Assembly: GCF_001295795.1 (NCBI RefSeq)
Contig: NZ_LJHY01000004.1
Location: 1 to 64,000, forward strand
Source of the DNA: Novosphingobium sp. AAP83
GTDB taxonomy: Bacteria > Pseudomonadota > Alphaproteobacteria > Sphingomonadales > Sphingomonadaceae
Direction of reading: 5' to 3'
DNA length: 64,000 nt
In this document: positions 33,723-43,207 of the stretch, in pieces
Layout of the letters: every line of letters begins with the position of its first letter
Position numbering within the stretch: the stretch's first letter is position 1
Notes under the pieces: model-generated
Seen by the model: the letters and a program-made list of their open reading frames with translations, nothing else
The model's database searches: none
What the model was told of the DNA's origin: nothing
Position numbers and translations under genes: made by a program

Positions 33723-36059
33723 TCAATACTTGAAGCCGATCGTCGCGCCATACGTCCGTGGCTCAAGCGCCATCGCGAAGGACCACAGGCCCGCCACGGT
33801 AAACGCGTGAGTCGAAGTCCGCTCGTTCGCAAGGTTGCGTCCGAACACACGGAAATAAGCCTTGGTGTTGTTCAGATCGAAGTTGAAGGTCAGGCTGGCA
33901 TCGACCAGATCCTGCGTGGTCGTGCGCACGCGCGGATCGTTACCGTTAACCGTCACGCGCGTCACATTGCCGCCAACGGTTGTCGGCGTCAGCGATGCTG
34001 CCGAAAGCTGCTGGTCGTATGGCGAGATATGACGCCAGCCCAGATTGGCCGAAATATCGCCAAAGCTGGTGGGCTGGGTATATTCCGCACCCAGCGATGC
34101 CGTGAAGTCAGGCGCATAGATCAGGCGGTTGGCCGAATAATCGAACGGCACAATTGCTGTTCCGAATACGCCATTGGCGACAAAGTTGCGGAACTTCGAA
34201 TCCAGCACTGCCAGCGATCCGGTCAGGCGCAGATTGTCGGTAATGCGCAACGAACCATCAAGTTCGATACCCTTGATCAAAGCGCCGCCAGCCACGTTGC
34301 CGGTCACTGTCTGGTTGCCAGTAGGGCCGCCGGGCAGGGTCAGGTTCTGCTGCATGTCCTTGTAATCAGACACGAAGCCCGCAATGTTCACTTCCAGACG
34401 GTTGTCGAGGCCTGAGAACTTTGCGCCCACTTCATACGAATCAACCGTTTCTGGCTGGAACGGGGTGCTTGCCGTCTGTGCGGTTGCAGCGCGTGGGCTG
34501 AACCCGCCCGAACGATAGCCGCGCGACCAAGAAGCATAAACCATCACGTCGTTGTTCGGACGCCAATCGATGCCGACCTTCGGCGTGAACTTGCTGAAAT
34601 CGGCATTACCCGTACCAACCGGCACGAACTGGCTGCGCTGAACATTGTTAGGATCAATCAGCTTGCCACCGGCAAAGCCATTGAACAATTGCTTGCTGTC
34701 ATGGCTCCAACGGCCACCGAACGACAGACGCACGGTTTCATTCAGCGCCCAGTTGAAGTCACCAAAGAACGCATAGCTTTCGGTTTCGCCAACCACATGC
34801 TGCGCATTGCGGTCAAACAAGGTTGGCGGCGTGGTCGGGCTGAAACCGAACACGCGGCTCCACTGCGTCAGGTCATACTTCGATTTGAAGTAGAATCCGC
34901 CAACCACATAATCGAAGCCATCAAACGCTTCACCCGCAGCGCGGATTTCCTGGCTCCACTGTTCATAGTGCTGGCGGCGGTCGACGTAATAAAGATCAGC
35001 CGACGAACCATCGAAGTCCTGCGTCTGGGCTTCGGTGCTCTTGCGCCAGCCTGTGATCGAGGTCAGCTTGACCGCACCTGCATCGTAGTTCAATTCGAGC
35101 GTAGCTTCAGGGGCCTTGTAGTTGCTCGAAGCGGCATCACCGAACGTGGTGTAAAGGTCGGTGGTGCTGTTGCGATTGCATTCGCGCGTCGGAATAAATC
35201 CGCAGAACACTTCGCTGCTGTTGGTGATGTTGCTGACCACGGGATCAAATTCTTGTTCCACTTGGGCAACGGTCAATTGTGCTTCAAAGCCCGAACCTGT
35301 CGGCTTGAAAAGCAAGCTGGCGCCATAGTTTTCAGCGTTGCTCCAGCCTGCGCTGACATTGCGGGTGACGTTGCGGTAAAAACCGTCCGACTCGTTGTGG
35401 AAGTACCACGCCTTCACGCCCCAGCTTTCACCGTTGCCGTAATTGGCAATCGCTTTGGCTGCGAAAGTACCGAAGCGGGCATATGTTGCTTCGGCCTTGA
35501 TGCCCGGCTCCATCGTGGGCTTCGAGCGCTGGATGCTGATCACACCGCCGATGGTGTTTGCGCCAAACAGCGTGCCTTGTGGGCCGCGCAGCACTTCCAG
35601 CTGGGCAATGTCGAACGCATCCTGCAACTGGCCGGTGTTGGTGCCGATCACCACGCCGTCCACCAGCACGCCCACGGTTGGCGTCTGCGATTTTTCGATG
35701 TCGGCATAGGTCAGGCCGCGAATCGAGATGTTGGCGGCTTGTGCGCCTGAATTCTGCTGCGTGATCAACAAGCCCGGTGCCGCGCCTTGCAGATCGCCGA
35801 TGTTCACGGCGGCCTTGGCTTCCAGCATCGCGGTGTTCACAGCGGTGATGGCCACTGGCGTTGATTGCAGCGTTTCCGAACGGCGACGCGCGGTCACGAT
35901 GATCGCACCGGTTTCCTCGGGGGCGTCGGCTGAAACATCGCTCTGCGGCGCTTGCGCTGCGTTCTGGGGTTCGTCTGCGGCAAAGGCGGGCATCGCCAGA
36001 CCGAGCGCAGTGGTGGACAAGGCAACGGTCAACGTTCGCCGAGTAGTAAAGGCTTTCAT
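33723..36059 (-). CDS. TonB-dependent receptor
   Basis: A 778-residue outer-membrane receptor: signal peptide (VALSTTALGLAMPAFAA), TonB-box-like GAIIVTARRRSE near residue 52, plug segment LEVLRGPQGTLFGANTIGGVI, and a barrel ending EPRTYGATIGFKY (terminal aromatic Tyr rather than Phe). GGGAGGATA precedes the ATG. It is divergent from the MDR-SDR pair at 36213, as the receptor at 28449 is from another MDR gene. Ligand unknown. Confidence 0.93.
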   Translation of the reverse strand: MKAFTTRRTLTVALSTTALGLAMPAFAADEPQNAAQAPQSDVSADAPEETGAIIVTARRRSETLQSTPVAITAVNTAMLEAKAAVNIGDLQGAAPGLLITQQNSGAQAANISIRGLTYADIEKSQTPTVGVLVDGVVIGTNTGQLQDAFDIAQLEVLRGPQGTLFGANTIGGVISIQRSKPTMEPGIKAEATYARFGTFAAKAIANYGNGESWGVKAWYFHNESDGFYRNVTRNVSAGWSNAENYGASLLFKPTGSGFEAQLTVAQVEQEFDPVVSNITNSSEVFCGFIPTRECNRNSTTDLYTTFGDAASSNYKAPEATLELNYDAGAVKLTSITGWRKSTEAQTQDFDGSSADLYYVDRRQHYEQWSQEIRAAGEAFDGFDYVVGGFYFKSKYDLTQWSRVFGFSPTTPPTLFDRNAQHVVGETESYAFFGDFNWALNETVRLSFGGRWSHDSKQLFNGFAGGKLIDPNNVQRSQFVPVGTGNADFSKFTPKVGIDWRPNNDVMVYASWSRGYRSGGFSPRAATAQTASTPFQPETVDSYEVGAKFSGLDNRLEVNIAGFVSDYKDMQQNLTLPGGPTGNQTVTGNVAGGALIKGIELDGSLRITDNLRLTGSLAVLDSKFRNFVANGVFGTAIVPFDYSANRLIYAPDFTASLGAEYTQPTSFGDISANLGWRHISPYDQQLSAASLTPTTVGGNVTRVTVNGNDPRVRTTTQDLVDASLTFNFDLNNTKAYFRVFGRNLANERTSTHAFTVAGLWSFAMALEPRTYGATIGFKY

Positions 36060-36095
36060 TCAGTATCCTCCCTCATGGGCTGCCTCGCCTCATGT

Positions 36096-36111
36096 GGGCG
36101 ATAGCTCGCCC
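36096..36111. promoter_or_regulatory. 16-bp palindrome in receptor/MDR divergent region
   Basis: GGGCGA-TAGC-TCGCCC, 36 bp upstream of the receptor start codon at 36059. Possible operator for the divergent pair; no factor assigned. Confidence 0.35.
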
Positions 36112-36212
36112 CCTTAATCTACGTTGCCGTTTCCCGAACCAACTGCGACTTGTTACAGGTGCTATCCTCCAGCCATGCTGCATCTTCATAAAAACAACGC
36201 GGAGAGAACCCG

Positions 36213-37235
36213 ATGACTGTAAACCGCCGCTTCCTGTTGGCCAGACGCCCCCATGGCGCACCGGTTCCCGAAGACTTTTCGTTTGTGGAACAAAAAGTTC
36301 CAGATGCGCCCGAGGGCGGATTTGTAGTGCGCAATTGCTATGCCTCGCTCGATCCTGCGCAGCGCGGATGGATGGACGATGCACCCAGCTACATGCCGCC
36401 CATCCCCTTGGGCGATCCTGTACGGGCCACCACAGTCGGCGTGATCACCGCCTCAAAATCATCCGATTTTGCCGTGGGTGACTGGGTTCTGGGCATGAAT
36501 GGCCTTGAAGATTACTCTGTAAACGAAGCTGGCGGCTTCACCATGAAGGTTGATCCGTCAATTGCCGATTCGCCATCGCGGTTCCTTTCGGCAATGGGCG
36601 CGGTCGGCCTCACCGCCTATTTCGGGCTTATTGACGTGGCCAAACCGCAGCCGGGTGAAACCCTGCTCGTATCAGGTGCCGCAGGCGCAGTCGGCTCCGC
36701 TGTCGGCCAGATCGGCAAGATCATGGGCGCGCGCGTGATCGGCATTGCCGGTGGCGCAGAAAAGTGCCGTCGCCTCACGCAAGACTACGGTTTTGACGTG
36801 GCGATTGATTACAAAGGCAAATCGGTTGACCAGCTTGCCGCAGAAATCCGTGCAGCAGCCCCCGGTGGCGTCAACGTGATTTTTGAAAATGTGGGCGGCG
36901 ATGTGTTTGATGCCGAACTGCTGAATCTGGCCAAACATGCGCGAATCGTGTTGTGCGGATTGATCAGCGAATACAACTCTCCGACCAAAATCGGCGTCCG
37001 CAATATGTGGCAGGTGCTGGCGCAACAGGCCACGATCTATGGCTATCTGATCATGGATTATGCCCCGCGCTTTGCCGAGGGCGGTGCGGTTATGGCCGAA
37101 TGGATGGCGCAAGGAAAACTGCGCATCGATGAAGATGTGCAGACAGGCCTCGAAAACGCCTACCCCGCGTTCATGCGCCTGTTCAGCGGCGCAAACACCG
37201 GCAAGCTCGTGCTCAAAATCGCCGATGGCCTCTGA
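36213..37235 (+). CDS. Zinc-less MDR NADPH-dependent oxidoreductase
   Basis: 340 residues, third paralogue of this MDR group: DPAQRGWMDDAPSYMPP, FLSAMGAVGLTAYFGL, Rossmann SGAAGAVGSAVGQIGK, IFENVGGDVFDAELL. The DPA.RG.MDD pattern places it nearest to the gene at 24935. Reduction of an enone-type intermediate is the family expectation. ATG after GGAGAG. The next SDR gene starts inside its 3' end. Confidence 0.88.
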   Translation: MTVNRRFLLARRPHGAPVPEDFSFVEQKVPDAPEGGFVVRNCYASLDPAQRGWMDDAPSYMPPIPLGDPVRATTVGVITASKSSDFAVGDWVLGMNGLEDYSVNEAGGFTMKVDPSIADSPSRFLSAMGAVGLTAYFGLIDVAKPQPGETLLVSGAAGAVGSAVGQIGKIMGARVIGIAGGAEKCRRLTQDYGFDVAIDYKGKSVDQLAAEIRAAAPGGVNVIFENVGGDVFDAELLNLAKHARIVLCGLISEYNSPTKIGVRNMWQVLAQQATIYGYLIMDYAPRFAEGGAVMAEWMAQGKLRIDEDVQTGLENAYPAFMRLFSGANTGKLVLKIADGL

Positions 37236-37953
37236 TCCCATGGCGGGCCGGTTAAGCGGACGACGGGCGATTGTCACCGGCGCGGCATCGGGCATCGGTG
37301 CTGCCACCGCCGCCCGGTTGCGGGCTGATGGCGCGCACGTGTTCACCGCCGATGCCACAGATGGGGCCGATTTCGTCGCAGACCTTACCGGCGAAGGGGC
37401 AAATGCACGCCTTGTCGAATCAGCCGTCGCCGCGATGGGCGGTCTTGATACGCTGGTGCCATGCGCTGGAATCAGCGCGTTCCACCCGCTCGAAGGCCAC
37501 GACGATGCCTATTTCGCGCGTGTGCTTGAGGTCAACGTGATGACCGTGTTCCGGCTTGTCCGCGATGCGGTGCCCCATCTGAAAGCGGCGGGCAAAGGCC
37601 GCATCGTCACCATCGGCTCAACCACCTCCAGCCATGGCGACGAAGGGCTATGTGCCTATTCCGCATCCAAACACGCAGTGCTCGGCTTCACCAAATCGGC
37701 CGCCGCGGAACTGGGGCCGTTCGGCATCACCGTCAACTGCGTCCAGCCCGGCGCCATCGCCACCGCGATGACCGCGCCAGCCTTTGAACAAATGCCCGAA
37801 TTCAAAACCTTCTGGGAAAACAAAGCCCCCTTGCGCCGCTTGGGCCAGCCCGAAGACATCGCCGATGTCATCGCGTTCCTGTGCAGCGACGACGCCCGCT
37901 TCATGTCAGGCCACGGCGTCTGGGTCGATGGCGGCGCGATGGTCAGGCATTAG
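37225..37953 (+). CDS. Short-chain dehydrogenase/reductase (SDR)
   Basis: About 242 residues: TGAASGIG coenzyme motif, an unusually short region after strand 2 (ADATDGADFVADL), catalytic Ser near STTSS and YSASK, C-terminal VWVDGGAMVRH. The ATG at 37225 overlaps the MDR stop and fits translational coupling; an ATG at 37240 is an alternative start. Neither has a clear ribosome binding site. The two genes face the VOC/SDR pair at 37961 tail to tail. Confidence 0.86.
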   Translation: MASDPMAGRLSGRRAIVTGAASGIGAATAARLRADGAHVFTADATDGADFVADLTGEGANARLVESAVAAMGGLDTLVPCAGISAFHPLEGHDDAYFARVLEVNVMTVFRLVRDAVPHLKAAGKGRIVTIGSTTSSHGDEGLCAYSASKHAVLGFTKSAAAELGPFGITVNCVQPGAIATAMTAPAFEQMPEFKTFWENKAPLRRLGQPEDIADVIAFLCSDDARFMSGHGVWVDGGAMVRH

Positions 37954-37960
37954 CCAAACC

Positions 37961-38503
37961 TCACTCCGGCGTAATCACGCCTTCGCCCGCACGCCACACC
38001 GCGCGGATCTGTTCGTGGTCATAGATTTCCATGATCTCGAATACGTTGCCGAAGAAATCGCGACAATATGTGGCGGCATAGCCGTGCTTGGTGCCGTCTG
38101 CGTCAACGGTTATACCTTCCAGCGTTGGCGGCGCATGCACCCGGATGCCCGCAGCCAGCAAGCGCTCGTAACAGGCCTGCACATCTTCAACCTGCACCGC
38201 AAAATGCGTGTAACCATAACGGTTTACACCCTCATCCGGGTCTTGCGGCGCAGATCGCGGGGATGAGTATTCGAACACTTCGATAAAGGCATTGCCCAAC
38301 CGGCACATGAATTGCCGCGCCGCGCTGTCTTTCAATCCGACAATCGCATCAACGAAAGGATTGGCTTGCCATTCCAGCGGTGTTCCCACCTCGACCGCGC
38401 CCAGCAAGCCAAGATAGAATTCACGCGCCTTTTCGAGATCGGGGACGGACACGCCGATGTGCTGGATTGCCACTGCACCCACTTTTCCGTCCCCGATGCT
38501 CAT
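37961..38503 (-). CDS. VOC/glyoxalase superfamily protein
   Basis: 180 residues with two VOC modules: IQHIGVSVPDLEKAREFYLGLLG and YGYTHFAVQVEDVQACYERLL. Metal-ligand-type residues H (IQHIG), E (IEVFEY), H (THFAVQ) and E (VFEIMEIYD) are in place. Glyoxalase-I-like or dioxygenase-like activity is possible. The ATG at 38503 follows AAGGA; it lies 13 nt after the SDR stop in the same operon. It differs from the VOC pair at 26862/47080. Confidence 0.82.
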   Translation of the reverse strand: MSIGDGKVGAVAIQHIGVSVPDLEKAREFYLGLLGAVEVGTPLEWQANPFVDAIVGLKDSAARQFMCRLGNAFIEVFEYSSPRSAPQDPDEGVNRYGYTHFAVQVEDVQACYERLLAAGIRVHAPPTLEGITVDADGTKHGYAATYCRDFFGNVFEIMEIYDHEQIRAVWRAGEGVITPE

Positions 38504-38516
38504 GTTGTAATGATCC

Positions 38517-39275
38517 TTAGAACTGGACGCGCTTGGTATAGCCGCCATCGATCACCACGTTGGTGCCGGTGGTGTAGGACGATGCCGGGCTCGCCAAAAA
38601 CACGATGGTCTTGGCCACTTCATCCGGACCGCCCCAGCGGCCCAGCGCAAACTGCGCTTCGGTCGCGTCATACAGCGCAGGCGCTGCGCCCTTGATCGCT
38701 TCCCAGTTGCCGCCCGGAAACGCGATAGGCCCCGGCGATACGGCGTTCACACGAATGCCCTTGGGTCCGATGGCCTGGCCCAATTGCTTGGCATATGTCA
38801 GCAAGGCTGCCTTCATCGCATTGAACGCCTGCGGCACGATAAACGTCTCGGTGCCCGCCGTGCTCGACATGATCACGATAGAACCCGCATCGCTTTTTTC
38901 CAGCCAAGGCTGCAATGCCTCACAGCCAAGGACCGTGCCCTTGATGTCGGCGTTAAAGCACGCGTCCCAATCGCCCGTCGCGCCCGATCCCGATGCGCTG
39001 GCACCCGGCACAAAGATATCGCAACCGCCCAGCTCTTCTGCCGTTGATGACAGCCAAGCGCGATAGGCATCGTGATCGCTCATATCCAGCGCCGTGCCGA
39101 TCACTTTGCCGCCATGGCGCGAAAGCGATTCAACCGTTGCGGCCACTTGTTCGGCATTGCGTGAAAAGAAAGCCACATCGCAGCCCTCTTCGGCAAAGAT
39201 TTCCAAGGCTGCCCGTCCGATGCCACGGCTGCCACCGGTCAGAATAACCTTCTTGCCTTTTAGTCCCAGATCCAT
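38517..39275 (-). CDS. SDR-fold protein lacking the catalytic tyrosine
   Basis: 252 residues with classical TGGSRGIG coenzyme motif, SRNAEQ after strand 2, and SSTAGTETF for the Ser region. The catalytic YxxxK reads FNAMK (VPQAFNAMKAAL): the Tyr codon is TTC. The rest of the fold, including NVVIDGGYTK, is normal. Either the activity is lost or altered (for example a scaffold, or a retro-aldol or dehydratase role), or another residue substitutes. ATG at 39275 after GAGGAG. It leads a two-gene operon with VOC 37961. Confidence 0.87.
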   Translation of the reverse strand: MDLGLKGKKVILTGGSRGIGRAALEIFAEEGCDVAFFSRNAEQVAATVESLSRHGGKVIGTALDMSDHDAYRAWLSSTAEELGGCDIFVPGASASGSGATGDWDACFNADIKGTVLGCEALQPWLEKSDAGSIVIMSSTAGTETFIVPQAFNAMKAALLTYAKQLGQAIGPKGIRVNAVSPGPIAFPGGNWEAIKGAAPALYDATEAQFALGRWGGPDEVAKTIVFLASPASSYTTGTNVVIDGGYTKRVQF

Positions 39276-39415
39276 GCGCCTGCTCCTCTTTGCCATTTAT
39301 TGCGATAATGCCACCCTTGAAGCGGCCTGACATGCGCCACTACTCCCCTTTTGAACAGGAAAGGCATCGCTGCTGTGGTGATAACGCAGGCGCAAACACG
39401 CAACGGGAGCAGACC

Positions 39416-40222
39416 ATGCCACGTCTTACCGGCAAAACCGCCATCGTTCTGGGCGCCAGCAGCGCAGGCAATATGGGACAGGTCATCGCACAGCGCCTGA
39501 TCGAAGAGGGCGCAACCGTCCTTGTGGCAGGCCGCAAACAGGATGTGCTGGCTGATTTTGCAACGGCCTCCGGATGCCTGTGGGCACCGTGCGACATTAC
39601 GGACGAAGCCAGCGTCAACGCGCTTGCCGAAACCGGTGTTGCCGCGATGGGCGGCATCGATATCGCGATCAACGCCACCGGCTGGGGCCTGCTCAAACCG
39701 TTCCTCGATGTCACGCGCGAAGAACTGGACGCGATGACCGCGCTGCAACTGGTCGGCCCGCACCAGTTCTTTCAGGCCATGGTCCGCAAGATGGCCACGT
39801 CGCTCGGCGGACGCGGCGGATCGCTGATCACGATCAGCTCGGCCACCGCCACGATCATGCTCAACGATCACGCCATCTATATGGGCACCAAGGCCGGCAC
39901 CGATCACATCGTGCGCTGCATCGCGCATGAATTTGGGCAAGAAGGCATCCGCGCCAACTCGATCTCGCCCGGCCTCACCGATACGCCGATGAACGCCGAG
40001 GCCAAGCAGGTCCCCGGTCTGTTCGAAAGCTTCCGCAACAGCTACCCGCTGGGCCGCTGGGGCACATCGGAAGACGTCGCCGCCGCCGTCGCATTCCTCG
40101 CCAGCGACGAATGCTTCATGACCGGCGAAAACCTCCAGATAAACGGCGGCCTGACCCTGCGCCGCAACCCCACCCGCGACGAGATCAACGCCAGTGTAGC
40201 AAAGGCGATGAGCGAGGGGTAA
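39416..40222 (+). CDS. SDR family oxidoreductase
   Basis: 268 residues. The coenzyme motif is atypical (LGASSAGNMG instead of TGxxxGxG), but AGRKQD after strand 2 (NADP-type Arg), the Ser region ISSATA and catalytic YMGTK, and C-terminal LQINGGLTLRR are present. ATG at 39416 behind GGGAG. It is divergent from the SDR at 38517 and convergent with the CoA ligase (6 nt between stops). Confidence 0.86.
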   Translation: MPRLTGKTAIVLGASSAGNMGQVIAQRLIEEGATVLVAGRKQDVLADFATASGCLWAPCDITDEASVNALAETGVAAMGGIDIAINATGWGLLKPFLDVTREELDAMTALQLVGPHQFFQAMVRKMATSLGGRGGSLITISSATATIMLNDHAIYMGTKAGTDHIVRCIAHEFGQEGIRANSISPGLTDTPMNAEAKQVPGLFESFRNSYPLGRWGTSEDVAAAVAFLASDECFMTGENLQINGGLTLRRNPTRDEINASVAKAMSEG

Positions 40223-40228
40223 CCCTCG

Positions 40229-41851
40229 CTACAGGCCCAGCTTCGCCCGCACATCCGCCCGCAACTGGTCCTTGCGCACCTTGCCGCTGGCGGTGCGCGG
40301 GAAATCATCGACCAGTTCGAACCGCTCCGGAATCTTCTGCTTGGCCAGCCCCGATGCGCCTACATGCGCGGCCAGCGCCACCCCATCCACCTCCCCGCAC
40401 GCGATGACATAAGCGCACACACCCTCGCCCAGCCGGTCATGCGGCATCGCCACAACGGCGGCCTCACGCACAGCGGGGTGGGTGTGCAGCACGTCCTCGA
40501 TCTCCTTGGCCGAGATATTCTCGCCGCCCCGGATGATCAGGTCTTTCTTGCGCCCGGTCACGGTGATCGCACCATCGGCTGACAGCACGCCAAGATCGCC
40601 TGTCCGGAAATAGCCATCGGGCGTGATCGCCTCTGCGGTCTGCGCCTGATCGGCATAGCCCATCATCATGCCGGCCCCCCGCGCCAGAATCTCGCCTTCT
40701 GCGCCGCGCGGCAGATCATGGTCGTCATGGTCCACGATCCGCACGTCATAATCCACCACTTCGCCATCGGTTGTCGCGGCAAGGCCTTCGTCGTGCGGCC
40801 AGCCAAACGATACCAGCGGCACTTCCGATGCGCCAAACACGCGAAATGCGCGGGCGTTTTCAAACGCCGCATTGGCCGCCGGGATCAGGTCTGCCGGAAC
40901 CGCCGCGCCACCACAGGCAAAGAACCGGAACGAGGGCAAACCCTTGCCCGCCGCGCGCGCAGCCGCTGCCAGCTCAACCAGAAACGGCGTTGCCGCCACC
41001 GTACCAATGCATTGATATTGCTCGATCAGCGCAAGCGCTTCATCAGCGTTCCACACTTCCATCAGCACCGACCGGACCCCGCAGATGAACGGCGCTTCCA
41101 GCCCGTTGGCATAGCCCGAAACATGCGTGACGGGCGATGGCATCAGCGTCGTCTCGCCTGCCTCCATCCCCCAGTGCCGCCCGCTTTGCGCCACGATATG
41201 CGCCAGCGTGCAATGGCTGTGCAGCACACCCTTGGGCCGCCCGGTCGTGCCCGAGGTATAAAGCACCATCTTCACGCCCATCGGATCAACGTCCGGCGCA
41301 ACGAATGCTGCACTTTCTCCTGCTGCAACCAGCGCCGCAAAATCATCCGGCCCTTCGCCGCGCACCGTGAACACATGCTCCAGATCGGGCAGGGCATCTC
41401 GGCACCGTGCGGCCATTGCGGCATAATCCACCCGCCGCCATTCTTGCGGCACAAAGATCGCCCGCGCACGGCAATCGCCCAGCATCATCAGCATTTCGGC
41501 ATCGCGATAGATCGGCACAATCGGGTTCACAATCATGCCCCCGATCACCGCTGCCAGATTGATCACCGCCGCCTCGCGCCAATTGGGCACCTGAAACGCG
41601 ATCACATCGCCTGCGCCCAGCCCGCGCGCATGCAGCGCTGCGGCCAAGGCCTGCGCCTGCGCCAGAACCTGCGCAAAAGTATAGCTGCCCTCGCCATCGA
41701 TAAAGCACACGAAATCAGGCGTTTCCCGCGCCCTTTCTTGCGCCAGACCGGCCAGCGTCTTCATCCCCCATAGCCCCGCCTGCACGAATTCCGTCTGATG
41801 CGGTGCGGGAATCGGGAGCCAGTCCCACGGTTTTGCGCTGTCAATCATCAT
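40229..41851 (-). CDS. AMP-forming acyl-CoA synthetase
   Basis: About 540 residues of the ANL superfamily. Adenylation signature YTSGTTGRPKG, then FRVFGASEVPLVSFGWPHD, YFRTGDLGVLSADG, GRKKDLIIRGGENISAKEIED and the C-terminal RTASGKVRKDQLR with the catalytic Lys. It activates a carboxylic acid to its CoA thioester. Here it probably acts on a ring-cleavage or side-chain acid before beta-oxidation (acyl-CoA dehydrogenase at 63566). I start at the MM pair at 41851, after AGAGGA; the open frame extends to 42013. Confidence 0.92.
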   Translation of the reverse strand: MMIDSAKPWDWLPIPAPHQTEFVQAGLWGMKTLAGLAQERARETPDFVCFIDGEGSYTFAQVLAQAQALAAALHARGLGAGDVIAFQVPNWREAAVINLAAVIGGMIVNPIVPIYRDAEMLMMLGDCRARAIFVPQEWRRVDYAAMAARCRDALPDLEHVFTVRGEGPDDFAALVAAGESAAFVAPDVDPMGVKMVLYTSGTTGRPKGVLHSHCTLAHIVAQSGRHWGMEAGETTLMPSPVTHVSGYANGLEAPFICGVRSVLMEVWNADEALALIEQYQCIGTVAATPFLVELAAAARAAGKGLPSFRFFACGGAAVPADLIPAANAAFENARAFRVFGASEVPLVSFGWPHDEGLAATTDGEVVDYDVRIVDHDDHDLPRGAEGEILARGAGMMMGYADQAQTAEAITPDGYFRTGDLGVLSADGAITVTGRKKDLIIRGGENISAKEIEDVLHTHPAVREAAVVAMPHDRLGEGVCAYVIACGEVDGVALAAHVGASGLAKQKIPERFELVDDFPRTASGKVRKDQLRADVRAKLGL

Positions 41852-42028
41852 GGCCCCATGTCCTCTGCCCCAGCAATGCCCCGCAATTGGCGAAAAGGCG
41901 AGTTCGGCCATGCCGCCAATCCGGCAACAAACCCGAAACCTAACCCCTGTCACAGCTTCCCCCGCGCCCTTGCGCAAGGCATGGTCCCACCCATGGACCC
42001 GTATGACGGGCACGGAGAGGCCAAATCA

Positions 42029-43207
42029 ATGAACCGGATTGAGCGTATCGGGAATGTCGCCGCGATCATGCGCGATTATGTCGAGAACAAGCAGACCTTC
42101 CTCACCGACACCACCAAAAGCGTGCCCGCCCGCAGCTATACTGATCCCGATCAGTGGAAGGCGGAAATGGAGCTGATCTTCAAACGCGTGCCGCTGATGC
42201 TGGCCTTCACCGCCGAATTGCCCAATGCAGGCGATTACAAGGCGATGGACGCGGTGGGCATGCCCGTGCTGATCAACCGCGATAAAGCGGGCAAAGTCCG
42301 CGCCTTCCTTAACGTCTGCTCGCACCGCGCCGCGCCGGTCGCATCCGAGGGCCACGGCAATAGCGCCCGCTTCACCTGCAAATACCACGGCTGGACATAT
42401 GGCGCAGACGGCAAGCTGATCGGCATTTCCGAAGCCAGCAAATTCGGCGAAGTCCACAAGTCCGAACTGGGCCTGCGCGAACTGCCGTGTGAAGAGCGCG
42501 CGGGCATGATCTTCGTCGTGCTCACCCCCAACGCGCCGATTGATGTCGATGCCTATTTCCGGGGCTTCCTCGATGATTTCGATGCGCTCGATTTCGGCAA
42601 CTGGACTTATATGGGCAGCCGCACCATCCACGGCGCAAACTGGAAGGTCGCCTATGACGGCTACCTCGAAGGCTATCACTTCGCCTCGTTGCACCCCGAA
42701 ACGATCTTCCCGCGCACCCCGTCCAATTGCATGCACTACGAAGGCTTCGGCCCGCACCAGCGCATCGGCTTCCCGCATCACCGCATTGCCGAAGCCTTGC
42801 AGGATGTCCCGCGCGAGGAATGGGGCACACAGGAAAACAACGGCTTCGATTTTGTGCGGATCATGTTCCCCAATGTCTCAGCCTTCATCGCGCCTGAAAT
42901 TACCCAAGTCGCGCAGTTGTTCCCCGGGCCGACGCCGGGCGAGAACCGCACCGTCCTCAATTACCTCCGCCGCGAACCGATCCGCGATGAGGAAGACCGT
43001 GCCAATGTCGAAGCGGCTATGAACTTCTTCCGCGATGTGACTTATACCGAAGACTACCTGATCGGCCTTGAAATCCAGAAGGGCCTTGAATCGGGCGCGC
43101 ACGATGAACTGATGTTCGGCCGCAACGAACGTGGCAACCAGTTCTTCCACGAATGGCTCGACTGGTACTTGCAGGATGACAAGGACCTGCCCGAACCGGT
43201 AATGTGA
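42029..43207 (+). CDS. Rieske non-heme iron oxygenase, alpha subunit
   Basis: 392 residues. Rieske domain motif CSHRAAP ... CKYHGWTY at about residues 95-120. The catalytic domain has LEGYHFASLH, giving the two His ligands, preceded by Glu where naphthalene-dioxygenase-type enzymes have Asp; EDYLIGLEIQKGLES supplies the likely carboxylate ligand. It hydroxylates or demethylates a substrate with O2. ATG at 42029 follows GGAGAGG. The stop overlaps the next gene by 4 nt. No beta subunit is encoded nearby; Glu-type enzymes are often alpha-only trimers. Confidence 0.92.
   Translation: MNRIERIGNVAAIMRDYVENKQTFLTDTTKSVPARSYTDPDQWKAEMELIFKRVPLMLAFTAELPNAGDYKAMDAVGMPVLINRDKAGKVRAFLNVCSHRAAPVASEGHGNSARFTCKYHGWTYGADGKLIGISEASKFGEVHKSELGLRELPCEERAGMIFVVLTPNAPIDVDAYFRGFLDDFDALDFGNWTYMGSRTIHGANWKVAYDGYLEGYHFASLHPETIFPRTPSNCMHYEGFGPHQRIGFPHHRIAEALQDVPREEWGTQENNGFDFVRIMFPNVSAFIAPEITQVAQLFPGPTPGENRTVLNYLRREPIRDEEDRANVEAAMNFFRDVTYTEDYLIGLEIQKGLESGAHDELMFGRNERGNQFFHEWLDWYLQDDKDLPEPVM

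Noticed and set aside
36092-36481. Short plus-strand frame over the receptor/MDR intergenic region
   Set aside because: It overlaps the MDR gene in another frame and has no family features.
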